64,000 bases of DNA, from contig CBFHHY010000001.1 in the NCBI GenBank assembly GCA_965655795.1, positions 124,001 to 188,000 on the forward strand, in the 5' to 3' direction. The first letter of the stretch is position 1, and each line of letters opens with the position of its first letter. Position numbers and translations under genes: made by a program. Source of the stretch: TMED14 sp002167805. GTDB taxonomy: Bacteria > Bacteroidota > Bacteroidia > Flavobacteriales > Schleiferiaceae. Below the pieces are notes generated by a model. The model saw nothing but the letters and a program-made list of their open reading frames with translations, did not search any database and was not told the origin of the DNA. Shown piece by piece: positions 40,648 through 49,700 of this stretch.

Positions 40648-41523
40648 ATGACTTCTAAATATCAAGAATACTTGCTCTTAGAGCGTCGATTGTCTGATTC
40701 GACAGTAATAGCATATTTAAAGGATATTAATCAGTATTTATTTTTTATTGAGTTTCGACTCGGATTACTGCAACCTATAGAAGCCAAAAAATCTCATATC
40801 AGATCATGGGTTGCATCTCTAGTTGATGAGGGGTTAGATCATAAATCTGTTAATCGAAAATTAAGTGCTATCAGAGGTTTTTATAAATTTCTTGAAGAAG
40901 CAAAAATGGTTGAGATAAACCCTGTAATTGGAGTTCCATCGCTCAAGGAAAAAAAAAGATTAGTAAGGGCTTTAACAAATGATGAAATAGATGCTTTACT
41001 CAATGAGAATTCATTCGCCCCCAATAAAATAGGCCGGAGGGATAGGTTTATATTATTTACCCTTTATGCTTTTGGTTTGAGACGATCAGAACTCTTAAAT
41101 CTGCGAATTGATTCTGTGGATATAAATAATCAAACAATCCGAGTCTTAGGAAAACGAAAAAAGGAGAGAGAGCTACCCTGCCTTCCAGATTGGATAAAAT
41201 TATTTCAATTGCACTGCTCTGAATGGTCAGAATTAAAATCTAATGATAAAATATTTACGAATGAAAAAGGAAATTCTTTAAACCCAAGAGCTCTATATTC
41301 CATAGTTAATTCGTATCTTAAAATAGCGAGCAGTATAGATACAAAAGGTCCTCATGTTTTAAGGCATAGTTTTGCTACTCATTTATTAGACATGGGGGCT
41401 GATTTGTCTTCAATTCGGGAATTATTAGGACATGCTAATTTATCTGCAACCCAAATCTACACACATGCATCAATAAAGCATTTGAAAAAAGTTTATTTGA
41501 AATCGCACCCCGGAAGAAGGTAA
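40648..41523 (+). CDS. Xer-type tyrosine recombinase
   Basis: 291 residues with the size and shape of XerC/XerD: an N-terminal SAM-like core-binding domain (residues about 1-90, LSDSTVIAYLKDINQYLFF) and a catalytic domain with Arg145 (AFGLRRSELL), Lys169 (VLGKRKKER), His236 and Arg239 (HVLRHSFATHLL), His262 (LLGHANLSATQ) and nucleophile Tyr271 (IYTHAS). All catalytic residues are present. The likely job is chromosome dimer resolution at dif; it sits in the conserved rpsU-xer-hpf block rather than in a mobile element. The start lies right after the rpsU terminator. Confidence 0.9.
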   Translation: MTSKYQEYLLLERRLSDSTVIAYLKDINQYLFFIEFRLGLLQPIEAKKSHIRSWVASLVDEGLDHKSVNRKLSAIRGFYKFLEEAKMVEINPVIGVPSLKEKKRLVRALTNDEIDALLNENSFAPNKIGRRDRFILFTLYAFGLRRSELLNLRIDSVDINNQTIRVLGKRKKERELPCLPDWIKLFQLHCSEWSELKSNDKIFTNEKGNSLNPRALYSIVNSYLKIASSIDTKGPHVLRHSFATHLLDMGADLSSIRELLGHANLSATQIYTHASIKHLKKVYLKSHPGRR

Positions 41524-41540
41524 GATTAAAGGCAAAAAAT

Positions 41541-41849
41541 ATGAATATATCAATTAATGCAATCCATTTTAGAGCGAGTTCTCGGTTAATTTCATTTGTC
41601 AAACACAGGGTAGCTTCATTAAAAAAATACAATTCTCACATGGATTCGGTAAAAATTTTTTTACGTTTAGAAAATAATCATCTAAAAAAAAACAAGATTT
41701 CTGAAATACATGTGCGTCTTCCTGGAAAAAATTTAATTGTAAGAAAACGTTCTGAAACCTTTGAAAAATCTACATCTTTAGCAAAATCAGTTCTTGTAAA
41801 AATCTTAGCAAAGAGTAAACAAAAACTAAAGTCTTTGAAAAAGGATTAA
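41541..41849 (+). CDS. hpf: Ribosome hibernation-promoting factor, short form
   Basis: 102 residues of the HPF/RaiA (S30AE) family: MNISINAIHFRASSRLISFVKHRVASLKKY, then beta-strands with LPGKNLIVRKRSETFEKS. It binds the mRNA/tRNA channel of idle ribosomes. The short form lacks the C-terminal dimerisation domain of long HPF. It lies 17 bases after the recombinase gene, before the tRNA block. Confidence 0.88.
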   Translation: MNISINAIHFRASSRLISFVKHRVASLKKYNSHMDSVKIFLRLENNHLKKNKISEIHVRLPGKNLIVRKRSETFEKSTSLAKSVLVKILAKSKQKLKSLKKD

Positions 41850-41852
41850 AAG

Positions 41853-41886
41853 TTGCTTGCGGAGACCCTTTTATTTTCTACATTTG
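41853..41886 (+). promoter_or_regulatory. Promoter of the tRNA-tuf operon
   Basis: TTGCTTGC (41853-41860) and an exact TACATTTG -7 box (41879-41886) at Bacteroidota spacing, about 86 bases before the first tRNA. This is the best -33/-7 pair in the window. The leader contains a small CTCTT-CAA-AAGAG hairpin (41942-41954). Confidence 0.7.
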
Positions 41887-41972
41887 CAGTCCGTTTGAAA
41901 AATCGGAGAAGCTGGTGTGCAGCAACGTTCTTTATTTAACGCTCTTCAAAAGAGATAACCAACTCTTTATAA

Positions 41973-42045
41973 GCCTCCATAGCTCAGTTGGTAGAGCCAC
42001 TGATTTGTAATCAGTAGGTCGGCGGTTCAAGTCCGTCTGGAGGCT
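41973..42045 (+). tRNA. tRNA-Thr (anticodon TGT)
   Basis: 73 nt cloverleaf: acceptor GCCTCCA/TGGAGGC, D-loop AGCTCAGTTGGTAGAGC, anticodon stem ACTGA/TCAGT with loop TTTGTAA (anticodon TGT, reads ACA), T-arm GGTTCAAGTCC. CCA is not encoded (TCA follows). Confidence 0.97.
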
Positions 42046-42095
42046 CACTCTTTTTTTTGAAGTGCGTTAATGTTTTTTGGCAAAAAAATAAAAAT

Positions 42096-42177
42096 GGGAG
42101 TGTCGCATAGTGGCTATTGCAGCAGACTGTAAATCTGTCACCTTACGGTATCGATGGTTCGAGTCCATCCACTCCCA
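42096..42177 (+). tRNA. tRNA-Tyr (anticodon GTA)
   Basis: 82 nt, class II with a long variable arm (CACCTTACGGTATCG region). Acceptor GGGAGTG/CACTCCC, anticodon loop CTGTAAA (GTA), T-arm GGTTCGAGTCC, discriminator A. CCA is not encoded. Confidence 0.96.
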
Positions 42178-42195
42178 CAGCGTTTATTAATTTAA

Positions 42196-42268
42196 GCGGA
42201 AGTAGCTCAGTTGGTAGAGCATCAGCCTTCCAAGCTGAGGGTCGCGAGTTCGAATCTCGTCTTCCGCT
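42196..42268 (+). tRNA. tRNA-Gly (anticodon TCC)
   Basis: 73 nt. Acceptor GCGGAAG/CTTCCGC, D-loop AGCTCAGTTGGTAGAGC, anticodon stem TCAGC/GCTGA with loop CTTCCAA (TCC, reads GGA/GGG), T-arm AGTTCGAATCT. CCA is not encoded. Confidence 0.97.
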
Positions 42269-42280
42269 CAAGACACATCA

Positions 42281-42352
42281 GCCGATGTAGCTCAGGGGTA
42301 GAGCGTTTCCTTGGTAAGGAAGAGGTCACGGGTTCAATTCCCGTCATTGGCT
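42281..42352 (+). tRNA. tRNA-Thr (anticodon GGT)
   Basis: 72 nt. Acceptor GCCGATG/CATTGGC (one G-T pair), D-loop AGCTCAGGGGTAGAGC, anticodon loop TTGGTAA (GGT, reads ACC/ACT), T-arm GGTTCAATTCC. CCA is not encoded. The 55 bases up to tuf contain only AT-rich leader. Confidence 0.97.
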
Positions 42353-42407
42353 CATAAACAGTTTCTTTTTTTTCTTTGGAATCAATTCATCTAATAAATT
42401 AAATATC

Positions 42408-43592
42408 ATGGCTAAAGAGAATTTCGTGCGTAACAAACCGCACCTTAATATTGGAACCATTGGTCACGTTGACCATGGTAAAACAACCTTAACTGCTGCT
42501 ATTACTACAGTTTTAGCAAAGGCGGGGTTATCTGCTCTGCGAAGTTTCGATTCAATCGATTCAGCGCCAGAGGAGAAAGAGCGTGGAATAACTATTAATA
42601 CTGCCCACGTAGAATACGAAACAGCGAACAGGCATTATGCTCACGTTGACTGTCCTGGACACGCAGACTATGTCAAGAATATGGTTACCGGTGCAGCACA
42701 AATGGATGGAGCTATTTTAGTAGTTGCGTCTACCGATGGACCAATGCCTCAGACTCGTGAACACATTCTTCTAGCGAGACAAGTAGGAGTGCCAAGAGTG
42801 GTTGTATTCATGAATAAAGTAGACATGGTAGACGATGAAGAACTTCTTGAGTTAGTTGAGATGGAAATTCGTGATTTACTTTCATTTTACAAGTATGATG
42901 GGGATAATACTCCAATTATTCAAGGCTCGGCATTAGGTGGTCTTAATGGAGAAGAGGCCTGGGTTGCTAAAATCATGGAGCTTATGGAAGCTGTTGATAC
43001 ATATATCGAAGAGCCTACCCGTGAAGTGGATAAGGACTTTTTGATGCCAATAGAAGATGTATTTACTATTACAGGTCGAGGAACTGTTGCCACGGGTCGA
43101 ATCGAATCGGGTTTAGGTCTAACTGGAGACGTTGTTGACATCATTGGTTTTGGAGATGAAAAACTTTCTTCTACCATTACTGGAGTAGAAATGTTTAGAA
43201 AAATTCTTGACAGAGGTGAAGCTGGAGACAACGTTGGATTACTACTTCGTGGAATCGAAAAATCAGATATACGACGTGGTATGGTTATTTGTAAGCCAGG
43301 TTCTCAAAAGCCTGCAAGTAAATTCAAAGCTGAAGTATATATTTTGAAAAAAGAAGAGGGTGGTCGTCACACTCCTTTTCATAATAAATACCGTCCACAA
43401 TTCTACCTCAGAACCACAGACGTAACAGGTGAAATTATTTTAGGAGGCGGAGTAGAGATGGTTATGCCAGGTGATAATCTGTCTATTGAAGTTGAGTTAA
43501 TTGCACCTGTTGCAATTAGTAAAGGTCTTCGATTTGCAATCCGTGAAGGAGGGCGAACTGTAGGAGCTGGACAGGTGACAGAAATTTTGTAA
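42408..43592 (+). CDS. tuf: Elongation factor Tu
   Basis: 394 residues. GTPase that brings aminoacyl-tRNA to the ribosome. P-loop GHVDHGKT (19-26), effector region ERGITINTAHVEYE, DCPGHADYVKNM, NKVDMVDDEE, then beta-barrel domains 2 (TGRGTVATGRIESG) and 3 (HTPFHNKYRPQFYLRTTDVTG). It follows four tRNA genes as in the tufB operon of other phyla. No Shine-Dalgarno precedes the ATG. Confidence 0.98.
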   Translation: MAKENFVRNKPHLNIGTIGHVDHGKTTLTAAITTVLAKAGLSALRSFDSIDSAPEEKERGITINTAHVEYETANRHYAHVDCPGHADYVKNMVTGAAQMDGAILVVASTDGPMPQTREHILLARQVGVPRVVVFMNKVDMVDDEELLELVEMEIRDLLSFYKYDGDNTPIIQGSALGGLNGEEAWVAKIMELMEAVDTYIEEPTREVDKDFLMPIEDVFTITGRGTVATGRIESGLGLTGDVVDIIGFGDEKLSSTITGVEMFRKILDRGEAGDNVGLLLRGIEKSDIRRGMVICKPGSQKPASKFKAEVYILKKEEGGRHTPFHNKYRPQFYLRTTDVTGEIILGGGVEMVMPGDNLSIEVELIAPVAISKGLRFAIREGGRTVGAGQVTEIL

Positions 43593-43615
43593 TTAAGAAT
43601 TTAAACACCGAAATC

Positions 43616-43651
43616 GGATATGATTTTCTGGTTCTCCAAAAAATCACATCC
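43616..43651 (+). other. Stable hairpin between tuf and tRNA-Trp
   Basis: GGATATGATTTT (43616-43627) pairs with AAAATCACATCC (43640-43651), 11 of 12 pairs, around a 12-nt loop. No T-tract follows, so a processing site or RNA-stability element is more likely than a terminator. Confidence 0.5.
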
Positions 43652-43656
43652 TAATT

Positions 43657-43727
43657 ACGGGTGTAGTTCAAGGGTAGAATAGTGGTCTCCAAAACCATTG
43701 ATGGGAGTTCGAATCTCTCCACCCGTG
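43657..43727 (+). tRNA. tRNA-Trp (anticodon CCA)
   Basis: 71 nt. Acceptor ACGGGTG/CACCCGT, D-loop AGTTCAAGGGTAGAAT, anticodon stem GTGGT/ACCAT with loop CTCCAAA (CCA), T-arm AGTTCGAATCT, discriminator G as expected for Trp. The 3' CCA is not encoded. It lies 25 bases before secE. Confidence 0.97.
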
Positions 43728-43752
43728 CTAAAATTGTTGAACAAATAAAGTG

Positions 43753-43947
43753 ATGGAAACAATAACTAAATACTTAAAAGAATCGTATGTTGAATTCGTT
43801 CAGCGTGCGACATGGCCTTCATGGGTTAGTCTTCAACGAAGTACAGTTGTTGTTATTGTTGGATCATTAGTCTTTGCTTTAGCGATCTTTGTCATGGATA
43901 AAGTAATAACTCAGGTTTTGGATTTTATATATAAACTTTTTGCATAG
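43753..43947 (+). CDS. secE: Preprotein translocase subunit SecE
   Basis: 64 residues with one membrane segment (STVVVIVGSLVFALAIFVMDKVI) after an amphipathic helix and the conserved RATWPSW motif. It clamps SecY in the translocon. A GTG one codon upstream (43750) is in frame; the ATG at 43753 is preferred. nusG starts 1 base after its stop, as in most bacteria. Confidence 0.94.
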   Translation: METITKYLKESYVEFVQRATWPSWVSLQRSTVVVIVGSLVFALAIFVMDKVITQVLDFIYKLFA

Positions 43948-43948
43948 G

Positions 43949-44503
43949 ATGAGTTCGACTCAAGAGATGAAATGGTATGCTGTCCGCTCGATTAGCGGTA
44001 AGGAATCTAAGACAAAGCATTATATCGAAACAGAGATGTCTCGAATGGGAATGTCTAATCTTCTTGGTCAGGTTTTAATTCCAACTGAAAAAGTATATCA
44101 AATTCGAAATGGGAAAAAAATTCTTAAGGAAAGAAATTTTTTTCCTGGTTACATAATGATAGAAGCAATACTAACTGGAGAATTTGCTCATACTTTAAAA
44201 AATGTGACAAATGTCATCGGATTTCTGAGTGAAACTAAAGGGGGAAAGCCCACCCCTCTTCGTCAGAATGAAGTGAATAGAATGTTAGGCAAAGTTGATG
44301 AATTAGCCGAATCTGCTGACCATGTCTCAATACCTTTCGTTCTTGGGGAATCAGTCAAGGTTATTGATGGCCCATTTAGGGACTTTATTGGTTCGATTGA
44401 AAAGATAATAGAAGATAAGCGAAAGTTAGAGGTGATGGTTAAGATTTTTGGTCGTAGAACACCTCTTGAATTGAGTTTCATGCAAGTTGAAAAAGAGAAT
44501 TAA
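43949..44503 (+). CDS. nusG: Transcription termination/antitermination protein NusG
   Basis: 184 residues from the ATG at 43949; a TTG three codons earlier lies inside secE and is rejected. NGN domain (MKWYAVRSISGKESKTKHY, ERNFFPGYIMIEA, VIGFLSETKGGKPTPL) and C-terminal KOW domain (VIDGPFRDFIGSIEKI, EVMVKIFGRRTPLELSF). It binds RNA polymerase and couples it to the ribosome or Rho. Followed 3 bases later by rplK. Confidence 0.96.
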   Translation: MSSTQEMKWYAVRSISGKESKTKHYIETEMSRMGMSNLLGQVLIPTEKVYQIRNGKKILKERNFFPGYIMIEAILTGEFAHTLKNVTNVIGFLSETKGGKPTPLRQNEVNRMLGKVDELAESADHVSIPFVLGESVKVIDGPFRDFIGSIEKIIEDKRKLEVMVKIFGRRTPLELSFMQVEKEN

Positions 44504-44506
44504 AAA

Positions 44507-44950
44507 ATGGCAAAGGAAATAAGTGGACTATTAAAACTTCAAGTTAGAGGTGGAGCAGCTAATCCATCTCCTCCTGTAGGTCCGGCTTTAGGGTCAAAAG
44601 GAGTTAATATCATGGAGTTTTGCAAACAATTTAACGCGCGAACACAGGATAAAGCAGGAAAGCTTTTACCTGTGGTAATCACAGTTTACTCTGATAAATC
44701 ATTTGATTTTATTATTAAACAACCTCCGGTTGCAGTTCAATTATTGGAGGCTGCAAAATTAAAAAGTGGTTCAGGTGTTCCAAACTTAGAAAAAGTCGGT
44801 AAAGTGTCTTGGGCTCAGGTTCAAACGATTGCAGAAGATAAAATGTCAGATTTGAATTGTTTTACGACTGCATCTGCGATGGAGATGGTTGCAGGAACAG
44901 CCAGGAGCATGGGATTAACTGTTAGTGGATCAAAACCTAGTCTAAATTAA
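44507..44950 (+). CDS. rplK: Large ribosomal subunit protein uL11
   Basis: 147 residues. Landmarks are LKLQVRGGAANPSPPVGPALG, VNIMEFCKQFNARTQD, PVVITVYSDKSF and the RNA-binding C-terminal domain ending ARSMGLTV. uL11 forms the stalk base with 23S rRNA helices 43/44. rplA follows after 5 bases. Confidence 0.97.
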   Translation: MAKEISGLLKLQVRGGAANPSPPVGPALGSKGVNIMEFCKQFNARTQDKAGKLLPVVITVYSDKSFDFIIKQPPVAVQLLEAAKLKSGSGVPNLEKVGKVSWAQVQTIAEDKMSDLNCFTTASAMEMVAGTARSMGLTVSGSKPSLN

Positions 44951-44955
44951 TTAAG

Positions 44956-45645
44956 ATGGCAAAACTTAGTAAGAATCGTAAAATTGCTGAAGAAAAGATA
45001 CTTCCGGGTAAGTTCTATTCTATTTCTGAAGCTTCAACTTTAGTTAAGGAGGTTAGTACCAGTAAATTTGATGGTTCGATTGATTTAGCAATTCGCTTGG
45101 GCGTGGATCCAAGAAAGGCAAATCAGATGGTAAGAGGAGTTGTTAGTCTTCCCAACGGAACGGGAAAATCAATCAGAGTGCTCGCTCTTGTAACCCCAGA
45201 TAAAGAAGCGGAAGCCAAGGAAGCTGGAGCAGACTTTGTTGGAATGGATGAATATCTTGCTAAAATAAAGTCGGGATGGACTGATGTCGATGTTATAATT
45301 ACGGTTCCGGCTGCAATGGGCAAGTTAGGTCCTTTAGGGAGGGTGCTTGGCCCAAGGGGATTAATGCCGAACCCTAAATCAGGGACTGTGACTATGGATA
45401 TAGGAAAGGCAATAACAGAGGTTAAAGCGGGAAAAATTGATTTTAAAGTCGATCGTTTTGGTATTATTCACACTGCAGTGGGAAAGGTTTCATTTACTGC
45501 TAAGCAAATTGAGGAAAATGCCAATGAAGTCATAAACTCAGTTATTAAGTTGAAACCTAGCTCGGCAAAAGGAACGTACATTAAAAGCCTTACGATGAGT
45601 CCAACAATGGGACCTGGTATTGCTATGGAAGTGAAAAACGCATAA
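44956..45645 (+). CDS. rplA: Large ribosomal subunit protein uL1
   Basis: 229 residues. SIDLAIRLGVDPRKANQMVRG, LPNGTGKSIRVL, PAAMGKLGPLGRVLGPRGLM, PNPKSGTVT and GKIDFKVDRFGIIHTAVGK are diagnostic. It forms the L1 stalk at the tRNA exit side and in other bacteria represses its own operon by binding the mRNA; no clear L1-like site was found in the short gaps here. Confidence 0.97.
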   Translation: MAKLSKNRKIAEEKILPGKFYSISEASTLVKEVSTSKFDGSIDLAIRLGVDPRKANQMVRGVVSLPNGTGKSIRVLALVTPDKEAEAKEAGADFVGMDEYLAKIKSGWTDVDVIITVPAAMGKLGPLGRVLGPRGLMPNPKSGTVTMDIGKAITEVKAGKIDFKVDRFGIIHTAVGKVSFTAKQIEENANEVINSVIKLKPSSAKGTYIKSLTMSPTMGPGIAMEVKNA

Positions 45646-45657
45646 GATCAATAGAAA

Positions 45658-46182
45658 ATGACACGTGAAGAAAAAAATAGCTTGATTGATAGTCTTACAG
45701 AAATTCTAGAGACATCTCCTTCTATATATTTTACTGATATAGCAGGACTTGATTCAAAAAATTCCAGTGATTTACGGCGTGCTTGCCACAAGGCAAAAGT
45801 GAAAATGACTGTTGTCAAAAATGCGCTTTTAAACAAGGCAATGGATCGTTCATCAAAAGACTTTGGTGACTTATCGACAATACTAAAAGGAAATTCTAGT
45901 ATAATGATTTCGGAAGCTGGGAATGCTCCGGCTAAAGTAATTAAGGCGTTTAGAAAAGATAGTGAGAAACCTATTCTCAAGGGAGCTTACGTTGAAGAAT
46001 CAATTTACATTGGTGACAACGAGCTCGAAATGTTAACTAGCTTGAAATCTAAGAATGAACTCATTGGGGATGTTATCCTGCTTTTGCAGAGCCCATTGAA
46101 AAATGTGATTTCTGGAATTCAAGCCGGCGGTGGTCAGACCATATCTGGTTTGATCAAGGCGCTTGAAGAGCGCAACCATTAA
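45658..46182 (+). CDS. rplJ: Large ribosomal subunit protein uL10
   Basis: 174 residues. N-terminal rRNA-binding domain (SIYFTDIAGLDSKNSSDLRR, VVKNALLNKAMDR) and C-terminal helix that holds L7/L12 dimers. It begins 12 bases after rplA, so the long leader used for autoregulation in enterobacteria is absent. A 55-base AT-rich gap separates it from rplL. Confidence 0.95.
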   Translation: MTREEKNSLIDSLTEILETSPSIYFTDIAGLDSKNSSDLRRACHKAKVKMTVVKNALLNKAMDRSSKDFGDLSTILKGNSSIMISEAGNAPAKVIKAFRKDSEKPILKGAYVEESIYIGDNELEMLTSLKSKNELIGDVILLLQSPLKNVISGIQAGGGQTISGLIKALEERNH

Positions 46183-46237
46183 TTCAGCTTCAATATTTGA
46201 ATATAGTTTATATAAATTAATTTAAAAATCAACCAAA

Positions 46238-46618
46238 ATGGCTGACATAAAAAACCTCGGAGACTCTTTAGTCAATTTGACTGTAAAAGAGGTCAAAGAA
46301 CTTGCTGACTACTTAAAAGAGGAGTATAGCATTGAACCTGCTGCCGCTGCTGTTGCAGTTGCTGCTGGTGGTCCTGCTGCTGGCGATGGCGCTGCAGCTG
46401 AAGAAAAATCATCTTTTGATGTTGTTTTGAAGAGCTCAGGCCCTTCGAAATTGGCAGTAGTAAAAGTGGTTAAAGAATTAACTGGCCTTGGTCTTAAGGA
46501 TGCAAAAGATGCAGTAGATGCAGCTCCAGCTCCAATTAAGGAAGGTGTAAGCAAAGATGAAGCTGAGGCTCTCAAAAAACAACTTGAGGAAGCTGGAGCA
46601 GAAGTCGAGCTTAAATAA
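46238..46618 (+). CDS. rplL: Large ribosomal subunit protein bL12 (L7/L12)
   Basis: 126 residues: an N-terminal dimerisation helix pair (SLVNLTVKEVKELADYLKEE), an Ala/Gly-rich hinge (AAAAVAVAAGGPAAGDGAA) and the C-terminal factor-binding domain (FDVVLKSSGPSKLAVVKVVK, LGLKDAKDAVDAAPAPIKEG, EEAGAEVELK). Present in multiple copies on the ribosome stalk. A hairpin with a short T-run follows before rpoB. Confidence 0.97.
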   Translation: MADIKNLGDSLVNLTVKEVKELADYLKEEYSIEPAAAAVAVAAGGPAAGDGAAAEEKSSFDVVLKSSGPSKLAVVKVVKELTGLGLKDAKDAVDAAPAPIKEGVSKDEAEALKKQLEEAGAEVELK

Positions 46619-46634
46619 TTCTTTCAAAGCACAC

Positions 46635-46678
46635 AGGTTTGGGTTCTTAGAACAAGTGTTTTAAGACCTGAACCTTTT
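46635..46678 (+). promoter_or_regulatory. Attenuator-like hairpin between rplL and rpoB
   Basis: AGGTTTGGGTTCTTA (46635-46649) pairs with TAAGACCTGAACCT (46662-46675): 14 pairs, three of them G-T, one bulged C, 12-nt loop, then TTTT. A partial terminator or RNase III site here would lower rpoBC expression relative to rplL, as the rplL-rpoB region does in Escherichia coli. Confidence 0.55.
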
Positions 46679-46715
46679 CGTATTTTAATTAATATTCATC
46701 ATTTAGTCGATTTTT

Positions 46716-49700
46716 ATGGCCCACGTTCAACCGCGAATCAACTTTACTTCAACCTTTGCCCAGGCGGATACTCCTGACTTCTTGGATATCCAAATTAAGT
46801 CTTTCCGAGATTTTTTTCAGATTGATACTAAACCGGAGGATCGTTCCGATGAAGGTCTTTTTAAAACATTCAATGAAAATTTTCCAATTTCTGATTCCCG
46901 AAATCAATTTGTCCTAGAATTTATTGATTATTTTGTAGATCCACCGCGCTACCACGAGCGAGAATGTATTGAGCGTGGTTTAACATTTAGCGTTCCCTTA
47001 AAAGCTCGTTTGAAGCTTTATTGTACCGATCCTGAACATGAGGATTTCGAAACTATAGTTCAAGATGTTTATTTGGGCACTATCCCTTATATGAGCCCAA
47101 GAGGTACTTTTGTTGTGAATGGTGCAGAGCGTGTCATAGTCTCACAACTTCACCGATCACCAGGAGTGTTTTTTGGTCAGAGTTTTCATGCAAACGGAAC
47201 GAAATTATACTCGGCGAGAGTTATCCCATTTAAGGGTAGTTGGATTGAGTTCGCTACTGATATTAATAATGTCATGTACGCTTACATTGACCGAAAGAAA
47301 AAACTTCCAGTAACTACTCTATTCCGTGCGATAGGATATGAAAGAGACAAAGACATTTTAGAAATATTTGATCTTGCAGAAGAGACAAAAGTTTCTAAAG
47401 CCGGCTTAAAAAGAGCTGTCGGTCGAAAATTAGCTGCTCGGGTATTGAAAACTTGGATAGAAGACTTTGTTGATGAAGATACAGGCGAGGTTGTTTCAAT
47501 CGAAAGAAATGAAGTGATCTTGGATCGAGATACTATCATAGAAAAGGATCATGTCGCTATGATTATGGAGGCAGAAGTTCCAAATATACTTCTCCATAAG
47601 CAAGATGTTATAGAGGGTGAGTTTTCAATCATTTACAATACTCTTCAAAAAGATCCAACAAATTCGGAAATTGAAGCTGTTGAACATATTTATAGACAGC
47701 TTCGTAATGCTGAACCACCCGATGAAGAGACGGCAAGAGGAATTATTGATAAGTTATTTTTCTCTGAGCAGAGATATAGTCTTGGTGAGGTCGGGCGCTA
47801 TCGTTTAAATAATAAACTTGGTTTAGATATTGAAAAAGATCAGCAGGTATTAAGCAAACAGGATATTATCTCCATCATTAAGTATTTAATAGAGCTTATT
47901 AATTCGAAGGCAGAAATTGATGATATCGATCACTTATCAAATAGACGAGTTAGAACTGTAGGAGAGCAAATGGCAAATCAATTTGGTGTTGGTTTAGCCC
48001 GAATGGCAAGAACAATAAGAGAAAGAATGAATGTAAGAGACAATGAGGTATTTACTCCTATTGACCTTATAAATGCCAAAACATTGAGTTCTGTGATTAA
48101 TTCCTTTTTCGGAACTAATCAATTAAGCCAGTTTATGGATCAAACTAATCCATTAGCTGAAATAACCCATAAGCGTCGTTTGTCTGCCCTTGGACCTGGC
48201 GGTTTGAGTCGCGAGAGAGCGGGTTTTGAGGTTCGTGATGTTCACTATACTCATTATGGTAGATTATGCCCAATTGAAACTCCTGAGGGGCCAAATATTG
48301 GTCTAATTTCGTCGCTTTGCGTTTACGCCAAGGTAAATAGTATGGGCTTTATTGAAACACCTTATCGTTCAGTTGATGAAAATGGAAAGGTTAGATTAGA
48401 TTCGGACCCTGAATACTTTGCTGCTGATGAGGAGGAAAATAAAGTTATCGCACAAGCCAATGCTCCTTTAAAATCAGATGGAACTTTTGTAAATGACAAA
48501 GTAAAAGCGAGGGATGAAGGAGATTTTCCAGTTGTTGATCCAAAGAAACTAGATTTGATGGACGTAGCGCCAAATCAAATAGCTTCAATATCTGCATCCT
48601 TGATTCCATTTTTGGAACATGACGATGCGAATAGAGCATTGATGGGATCTAATATGATGCGTCAAGCTGTTCCGCTCTTGCAACCAGAAGCACCCATCGT
48701 AGGAACTGGACTAGAAAGACAAGTTGCTCATGATTCAAGGGTCTTGATTAATGCAGAAGGTGCTGGTACAGTAAAATATGTTGACGCAAAAGAAATCCAG
48801 ATTGAATATGATCGAACGGAAGAAGAAGAATTGGTAAGTTTTGATTCTGCTATAAAATCATATCCGTTAACAAAGTTTTTAAAAACTAATCAAAGCACGA
48901 CTATTAATTTAAAGCCCATTGTAAAAAGTGGTGAGCGTGTGAACTTGGGTCAAGTACTTTGCGAGGGGTATGCAACCCAAGGTGGGGAATTGGCATTGGG
49001 TCGCAATCTTCTAGTATCGTTTATGCCCTGGAAAGGTTATAATTTTGAGGATGCGATAGTTATAAATGAGAGAGTAGTGCGAGAAGATATCTTTACTTCC
49101 ATTCATATGGATGAATATACTTTGGATGTAAGAGATACAAAGTTAGGAATGGAGGAATTGACCTCAGATATTCCTAATGTAAGCGAAGAGGCGACAAAGG
49201 ACCTTGACGAAAATGGAATAATTCGTGTTGGAGCAGAGGTTCACCCAGGTGATATTTTAATCGGAAAAATCACCCCAAAAGGTGAAAGTGATCCATCTCC
49301 AGAGGAAAAGTTATTGAGAGCAATTTTTGGAGATAAAGCTGGAGATGTAAAAGATGCTTCTTTAAAAGCTTCTCCTTCTTTACACGGTGTTGTAGTCGAC
49401 AAAAAATTATTTAGTCGTAGCGTCAAAGATAAGCGTCAACGCTTGAGAGATAAAGATGAGCTGCAGGTTTTAGAGAAAGATTTTAATTCTAAGATATCTG
49501 ATTTGAGATCAGTTTTGATTGAAAAACTTGCCAAATTAGTTTCCGGGAAAACTTGTCAGGGTGTGACTAATGATCTAAATGAAGAAATCGTGCCTAAAGG
49601 AACGAAATTCACTTTAAAGATTTTAAATAGTATCTCTGACTACACTCACCTTACGGGTGGAACATGGACTACGGATAACTCAAGAAATGAGGCTATTGAT

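Noticed and set aside
40648..41523. Tyrosine recombinase as a mobile-element integrase
   Set aside because: Size, motifs and the rpsU-xer-hpf neighbourhood fit a housekeeping Xer protein; no att repeats or cargo genes are near, although a tRNA cluster lies downstream.
45648..45980. Open frame antisense to rplJ
   Set aside because: Low-complexity mirror of a conserved ribosomal gene; no promoter or family features.
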